DNA of 35,020 nt from Clostridiales bacterium (GTDB lineage Bacteria; Bacillota; Clostridia; Oscillospirales; Oscillospiraceae), in NCBI GenBank assembly GCA_022764045.1, contig JALERU010000082.1, positions 1-35,020 on the forward strand, read 5' to 3'. Under the pieces are notes generated by a model, which was not told the origin of the DNA, did no database searches, and saw only the letters and a list, made by a program, of their open reading frames with translations. Each line of letters begins with the position of its first letter. Positions within the stretch are counted from its first letter, which is position 1. Position numbers and translations under genes: made by a program. Below are positions 31,200 to 35,020 of this stretch, one piece after another.

Positions 31200-32483
31200 T
31201 TAAGGGCGCTGCGTAATTTCGTGGCGCTTGGGCCCGGTGGAAACAATTTTGATGGGGGTTTCAATCTCCTTCTCAATGAAGTCCACATAGGCCTTGGCGT
31301 TGGGAGGCAGAGCATCATAGGACGTGATACCGCGCACGTCAGACTTCCAGCCCGGCAGAGTGGTAAAGACCGGCTTCGCCCGCTCCAGCAGGGCGGGGAC
31401 GGGGAAGTCTTTGGTGATCTTGCCGTCAATCTCATAGGCGGTGCAGACCTGGATCTCATCCAGATAGCCCAATACGTCCAGGCAAGTGAGGGCCACCTGG
31501 GTGGCGCCCTGGATCATGCAGCCGTACTTGGTGGCGACAGTGTCAAACCAGCCCACCCGCCGGGGACGGCCGGTGGTGGCACCAAACTCTCCCTTGTCTC
31601 CGCCCCGGCGGCGCAGCTCGTTACCGGCCTCACCCAGCAGTTCACTGACAAAGGGCTCAGTCTGGGAACCCACACAGGAGGAATAGGCTTTGGAGACGCA
31701 AATGACCTCCTTCAGCGCGGTGGGCGGGACCGGCGCACCCACGCAGCCGAAGCCGGCCAGGGTATGGGAAGAGGTTGTCATGGGAACAATTCCCAGGTCG
31801 GGGTCTTTCATGGCACCCAACTGGCCCTCCAAGAGGATAGATTTGTCTTCCTTCACCGCCTGGTGGAGGAAGGATACCGCGTCACCGACATAGGGACGGA
31901 TGATCTCCCGCAGCTCCAAAAGCTCGGCAAAGAGGTCGTCAGCGCTGACAGGGGGCTTGCGGTACATGTTTTGGAACAGGATGTTTTTAATTTCCACCGC
32001 GTGGTTCAGATGCTCCCGCAGGCGGGACTCGTCAAAAAGATCACAGACCTGGATGCCGATTTTCGCGTACTTATCCGAGTAGAAGGGGGCGATACCGCTT
32101 TTGGTGGAGCCAAAAGCATGGCCGCCCAGACGCTCTTCCTCATAGGCGTCCTGCAAGACGTGATAGGGCATGAGGAGCTGCGCCCGTTCGGAAATAATCA
32201 GGTTGGGGGCGGGAACCCCGGCGTTCATCAGATCGGTCAGCTCAGCGGCCAGCTTCCGGATGTCCAAGGCAACGCCGTTTCCGATGACATTGGTAATATG
32301 AGTGTAAAACACGCCCGAGGGCAATGTGTGCAGGGCAAAGCGGCCATAGTCATTGATGATGGTGTGCCCGGCATTGGCGCCGCCCTGGAAGCGGACCACG
32401 ATATCCGAACTTTCCGCCATCAGGTCGGTGATTTTTCCCTTGCCTTCGTCACCCCAGTTGGCGCCAACGATTGCTTTTACCAC
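31200..32483 (-). CDS. purA: Adenylosuccinate synthetase
   Basis: This 427-residue enzyme joins IMP and aspartate using GTP in AMP synthesis. The P-loop-like GDEGKGK (11-17) with catalytic D12, GGANAGHT with the catalytic His, and GWFDTV near 310 are present. The central segment LLEGQLGAMKDPDLGIVPMTTSSHTLAGFG differs from the usual EGAQGxxLDxDxGTYPxVTSSN, so this belongs to a divergent branch. It starts at GTG 32483 with AGGAGGG 7 nt upstream. It is monocistronic, with its own promoter at 32564-32592. The roughly 70-nt leader shows no purine riboswitch that I recognise. Confidence 0.92.
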   Translation of the reverse strand: MVKAIVGANWGDEGKGKITDLMAESSDIVVRFQGGANAGHTIINDYGRFALHTLPSGVFYTHITNVIGNGVALDIRKLAAELTDLMNAGVPAPNLIISERAQLLMPYHVLQDAYEEERLGGHAFGSTKSGIAPFYSDKYAKIGIQVCDLFDESRLREHLNHAVEIKNILFQNMYRKPPVSADDLFAELLELREIIRPYVGDAVSFLHQAVKEDKSILLEGQLGAMKDPDLGIVPMTTSSHTLAGFGCVGAPVPPTALKEVICVSKAYSSCVGSQTEPFVSELLGEAGNELRRRGGDKGEFGATTGRPRRVGWFDTVATKYGCMIQGATQVALTCLDVLGYLDEIQVCTAYEIDGKITKDFPVPALLERAKPVFTTLPGWKSDVRGITSYDALPPNAKAYVDFIEKEIETPIKIVSTGPKRHEITQRP

Positions 32484-32563
32484 AGAGATCCCTCCTAATA
32501 TTCATTGCATAACACAGTCACAACGCCGAAGAGCCTGTAAGACCCTACGGAAAAATACAACTC

Positions 32564-32592
32564 ATTATAATCCTAGGCTTTTCAACATGCAA
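32564..32592 (-). promoter_or_regulatory. Promoter of purA
   Basis: On the minus strand, TTGCAT (32592-32587), a 17-bp spacer and TATAAT (32569-32564). Confidence 0.78.
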
Positions 32593-32665
32593 GAGCGGAA
32601 GAGAAAAATTTCATTTTTAATCTGCCTTTATTTTTGTAAACTGTGGGAATCCTGGCCTCAGCCCC

Positions 32666-32694
32666 TTTACATTCGCGATTTAGCCTGCTAAAAT
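32666..32694 (+). promoter_or_regulatory. Promoter of the yerC-like operon
   Basis: -35 TTTACA (32666-32671), a 17-bp spacer and -10 TAAAAT (32689-32694), 35 bp before the GTG start. Confidence 0.77.
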
Positions 32695-32728
32695 AGGAAA
32701 GCAGTTGAGCACAAAGGAGGCATGTTCT

Positions 32729-33037
32729 GTGAAGAAAGTGCCAAAGGAAGACCACGACCTGCTGTATGAAAGTCTGCTGCGGCTGGAGACGGTGGAGGAA
32801 TGCCGGCAGTTTATGGAGGATCTGTGCACCGTGACCGAGCGGAAGGCCATGCGCCAACGGATCGAGGTGGCCATGTATCTGCGGGAGGGGATGATCTATC
32901 AGGAAATCCTCAAGCGCACCGGCGCCAGCAGCGCTACCATCAGCCGGGTCAACCGCTGCCTTCAGTACGGCGCGGATGGCTATCAGACCGTGTTACCCCG
33001 GCTGGATTCCATTTGGGAGGAGAAGAAAAAATCGTGA
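32729..33037 (+). CDS. YerC/YecD-like TrpR-related DNA-binding protein
   Basis: This 102-residue helical protein has a TrpR-type helix-turn-helix: VAMYLREGMIYQEILKRTGASSATISRVNRCLQYG. It has the family start (DHDLLYESLLRLETVEECRQFMEDLCT). Members of this family are found widely in Firmicutes and their role is poorly known; they are not tryptophan repressors. It starts at GTG 32729 because AAGGAGG lies 8 nt before it. It overlaps the methyltransferase gene by GTGA. Confidence 0.85.
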   Translation: MKKVPKEDHDLLYESLLRLETVEECRQFMEDLCTVTERKAMRQRIEVAMYLREGMIYQEILKRTGASSATISRVNRCLQYGADGYQTVLPRLDSIWEEKKKS

Positions 33038-33798
33038 GCCATTGGGAGGAAACCTACAACGCCTTGGCCGGCTGTTATGACGAGATGACCGAGGATGTAA
33101 ACTATCCTGCTTGGGCGGATTTTTTGGAAAAGCTCTTTTCCCGGGGAAAGCATCCGGTTCACACGGTGCTGGATTTGGCTTGCGGCACGGGGACTATGTC
33201 CTTTCTGCTGGCCCAGCGGGGCTATGAGCTCATCGGGGTGGATTTTTCCCCGGAAATGCTGGCCCAGGCGGCGGAAAAGACCCTGGAAGGGAAGGGGGAA
33301 CCCCCCATTTTTCTCTGCCAGGCTATGGACAAGCTGGACCTCTATGGCACGGTGGACGCCTGCGTATGCCTGCTGGATAGTGTGAACCATGTGACCCGTC
33401 CGGCTCAGCTTCGGAAAGCCTTTCAGCGGGTCCGGTTGTTTTTGGAGCCCGGGGGGCTGTTTGTCTTTGATGTCCATACGCCCGACCATTTGGAAGGCTT
33501 GGACGGTGGCATCTTTTTGGATGAAACCGAGGACGCTTATTGTGTCTGGCGGACGGATTACCATCCCCGCCGCCGGATCTGCACCTATGGCATGGATGTA
33601 TTCCGCCGGGAAGGGGAGGTCTGGCGCCGGGAAAGTGAGTTCCATGAGGAACGGGCTTACACCGTGGAAGAACTGACGGAATATCTCCGTCAGGCTGGTT
33701 TTGTGGAGATCCGGCAACATGGCAACCTGAAGCTCCGAAAGCCCGGGGCGGGAGAGGAGAGAATTTTCTTTACCGCCCGCAAGCCGAATACATTATAA
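33034..33798 (+). CDS. Class I SAM-dependent methyltransferase
   Basis: This 254-residue cytoplasmic enzyme has the SAM-binding motif I VLDLACGTGTMSFLL (about 45-59), motif II LIGVDFSPEML, an acidic motif region TVDACVCLLDSVNHV and a motif after the fourth strand LEPGGLFVFDVHTP. The start at GTG 33034 overlaps the yerC-like gene. Relatives are usually annotated only as methyltransferases; the substrate is unknown. hslO follows 19 bp downstream. Confidence 0.88.
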   Translation: MSHWEETYNALAGCYDEMTEDVNYPAWADFLEKLFSRGKHPVHTVLDLACGTGTMSFLLAQRGYELIGVDFSPEMLAQAAEKTLEGKGEPPIFLCQAMDKLDLYGTVDACVCLLDSVNHVTRPAQLRKAFQRVRLFLEPGGLFVFDVHTPDHLEGLDGGIFLDETEDAYCVWRTDYHPRRRICTYGMDVFRREGEVWRRESEFHEERAYTVEELTEYLRQAGFVEIRQHGNLKLRKPGAGEERIFFTARKPNTL

Positions 33799-33817
33799 TA
33801 TTAAGAGAGGCAATACC

Positions 33818-34693
33818 ATGGATTATATTGTAAGAATGATCGCCAAGGACGCGCCCATTAAGGCCATGGCCATACAAGGAAAGGGACTGGTCCAGCGGGC
33901 CAGAGAGATCCATCAAACCCTGCCCGTGGCCACAGCAGCCCTGGGGCGCACGCTGATGGCCACCTCGATGATGGGGCAGCAGATCAAGGAGAAGGACGGT
34001 TCTGTGACCGTCCGTGTTAGCGGCGGCGGCCCCTTGGGGAATATCTTGGCAGTGGCAGACAGCGACGGCAATGTCCGTGGCTATGTTCAGAATGGCCAGG
34101 TGGATCTGCCCCTGAAGGGCCCGGCCAAGCTGGATGTTGGTCAAGCAGTGGGGACTGACGGCTCTCTGACAGTTATCAAAGACCTGCGGATGAAGGAGCC
34201 CTATGTGGGCACAATCCCGCTGGTGTCCGGGGAGATCGCCGAGGACGTTACGTCTTATTTTGCCGAGAGCGAGCAGATTCCCACTGCCTGCGCGCTGGGA
34301 GTCCTGGTGGACACCGATTTGTCTGTGGCTGCCGCTGGGGGCTACCTCATCCAGCTCTTGCCCGGCGCCAGCGATGATGATATCGACAAGATTGAAGCCG
34401 GGATTTCCAGGGTCGGCCAGGTGACCAGCCATCTGAACCGGGGTGTCGGTCCGGAGGAGCTGCTGCGAATGGTTTTGGGAGACTTTGAACTGGAGCTGCT
34501 GGAGACCGTCCCTGTGGAGTACCGCTGCTACTGCAGCCGGGAGCGTATGCGCGGTGCGCTGGTCAGCATGGGTAAGGAAGAGCTCAGAGCACTGATCGCC
34601 GAGCAGGGCCGGGCGGAGATGACCTGCCAGTTTTGTGATGCGGTTCACGTCTTTGAAAAAGAGGAATTGGAGGAGCTGGCCGCCTCTCTGTGA
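33818..34693 (+). CDS. hslO: Hsp33 redox-regulated chaperone
   Basis: This 291-residue cytoplasmic holdase is activated by oxidation. The zinc switch is complete at the C-terminus: C237-Y-C239 and C270-Q-F-C273. The N-terminal core has TSMMGQQIKEKDGSVTVRVSGGGPLGNILAVAD. AGAGAGG precedes the ATG. It is last in the yerC-methyltransferase-hslO operon. A GC-rich hairpin overlaps its stop codon. Confidence 0.95.
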   Translation: MDYIVRMIAKDAPIKAMAIQGKGLVQRAREIHQTLPVATAALGRTLMATSMMGQQIKEKDGSVTVRVSGGGPLGNILAVADSDGNVRGYVQNGQVDLPLKGPAKLDVGQAVGTDGSLTVIKDLRMKEPYVGTIPLVSGEIAEDVTSYFAESEQIPTACALGVLVDTDLSVAAAGGYLIQLLPGASDDDIDKIEAGISRVGQVTSHLNRGVGPEELLRMVLGDFELELLETVPVEYRCYCSRERMRGALVSMGKEELRALIAEQGRAEMTCQFCDAVHVFEKEELEELAASL

Positions 34694-34713
34694 GGGGGCC
34701 AGCGACCCTTTTT
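34675..34713 (+). terminator. Terminator overlapping the hslO stop
   Basis: GCTGGCC (34675-34681) pairs with GGCCAGC (34697-34703), extended inward by CCTC/GAGG past a G-G mismatch. Five T residues follow at 34709-34713. The hslO stop (34691-34693) is in the loop side. Confidence 0.55.
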
Positions 34714-34762
34714 GGAGCACGTTTCCCACCTGGAAAAAAATCGGAAAAATTGAAAAAAGCTA

Positions 34763-34791
34763 TTGACAAACGACAAGGGTTTCGATATAAT
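34763..34791 (+). promoter_or_regulatory. Promoter of the tRNA-Val/tRNA-Asp operon
   Basis: -35 TTGACA (34763-34768), a 17-bp spacer and -10 TATAAT (34786-34791), a full consensus promoter fitting a stable RNA operon. Confidence 0.93.
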
Positions 34792-34840
34792 AAATCACGT
34801 CGCTTGGGGTTGCGAGAGAAAATCAAGAGCGACAAGGAAC

Positions 34841-34916
34841 GGGAGCATAGCTCAGCTGGGAGAGCACATGCCTTACAAGCATGGGGTCACAGGTTCGAGC
34901 CCTGTTGTTCCCACCA
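34841..34916 (+). tRNA. tRNA-Val (anticodon TAC)
   Basis: Acceptor GGGAGCA pairs with TGTTCCC, with discriminator A and encoded CCA. The anticodon stem-loop CATGC-CTTACAA-GCATG gives TAC, which reads valine codons. The T-arm ACAGGTTCGAGCCCTGT is intact. The length is 76 nt. Confidence 0.96.
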
Positions 34917-34923
34917 CTCATTT

Positions 34924-35000
<77 letters not shown>

Positions 35001-35020
35001 AGGGGTGTGAATCCACGCCC

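Noticed and set aside
32484-32560. Purine riboswitch in the purA leader
   Set aside because: The conserved three-way junction core and loop-loop pairing are not present.

Overview
The window looks like a chromosomal segment of a GC-rich, spore-forming gut Firmicute of the Oscillospiraceae/Ruminococcaceae type (Flavonifractor, Lawsonibacter or Oscillibacter-like; inferred). The reasons are strong SD sequences (AGGAGG), tRNA genes with encoded CCA, sigma-A promoters of TTGACA-N17-TATAAT form, an uninterrupted pro-sigma-K gene, FeoA-FeoA-FeoB iron uptake with a FeoB-associated Cys-rich protein, and BlaR1/BlaI-type M56 regulators. I see no prophage, IS element, CRISPR array or rRNA.

Layout. 1-470: a minus-strand tRNA-Ser(CGA) with its promoter and a hairpin. 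471-2329: a VanR/VanS-like two-component pair. 2339-5346: a copper operon, with a CsoR repressor under two CsoR boxes and a CopA Cu(I) ATPase whose C-terminus is a CopZ-like domain with its own internal ribosome binding site. 5408-7015: type I glutamine synthetase, followed by three hairpins in a row. 7054-10983: an iron island with a DtxR-type regulator divergent from feoA-feoA-feoB-Cys-rich protein; four GGTTAG-N6-CTAACC palindromes sit in its control regions.

11031-15030: a nucleoside (BmpA/Nup-class) ABC importer with one ATPase and two permeases but no binding protein. 15101-23654: a nicotinamidase-like hydrolase, a PotD-PotB-PotC-PotA-like importer, a PfkB sugar kinase, an ADP-ribosylglycohydrolase-family protein, a HAD phosphatase and an NhaC-family antiporter. 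The first seven genes are tightly spaced or overlapping and read like an import-and-cleave pathway for an N-glycosidic compound (inference). 23681-29900: a metallo-beta-lactamase-fold gene divergent from an M56 protease - BlaI repressor - second M56 protease - membrane protein operon, with two BlaI-type operators at its promoter. Neither M56 protein carries a visible penicillin-binding domain, so the signal sensed is unknown.

29918-35000: thioredoxin (minus), sigK, purA (minus), then a yerC-like regulator, a methyltransferase and hslO in one operon, and finally tRNA-Val(TAC) and tRNA-Asp(GTC) behind a consensus promoter.

The candidates for something undescribed are the double-M56/BlaI signalling operon, the PotDBCA/PfkB/ADP-ribosylglycohydrolase/nicotinamidase operon, the in-frame copA-copZ nested gene, and the wide-spaced DtxR operators.
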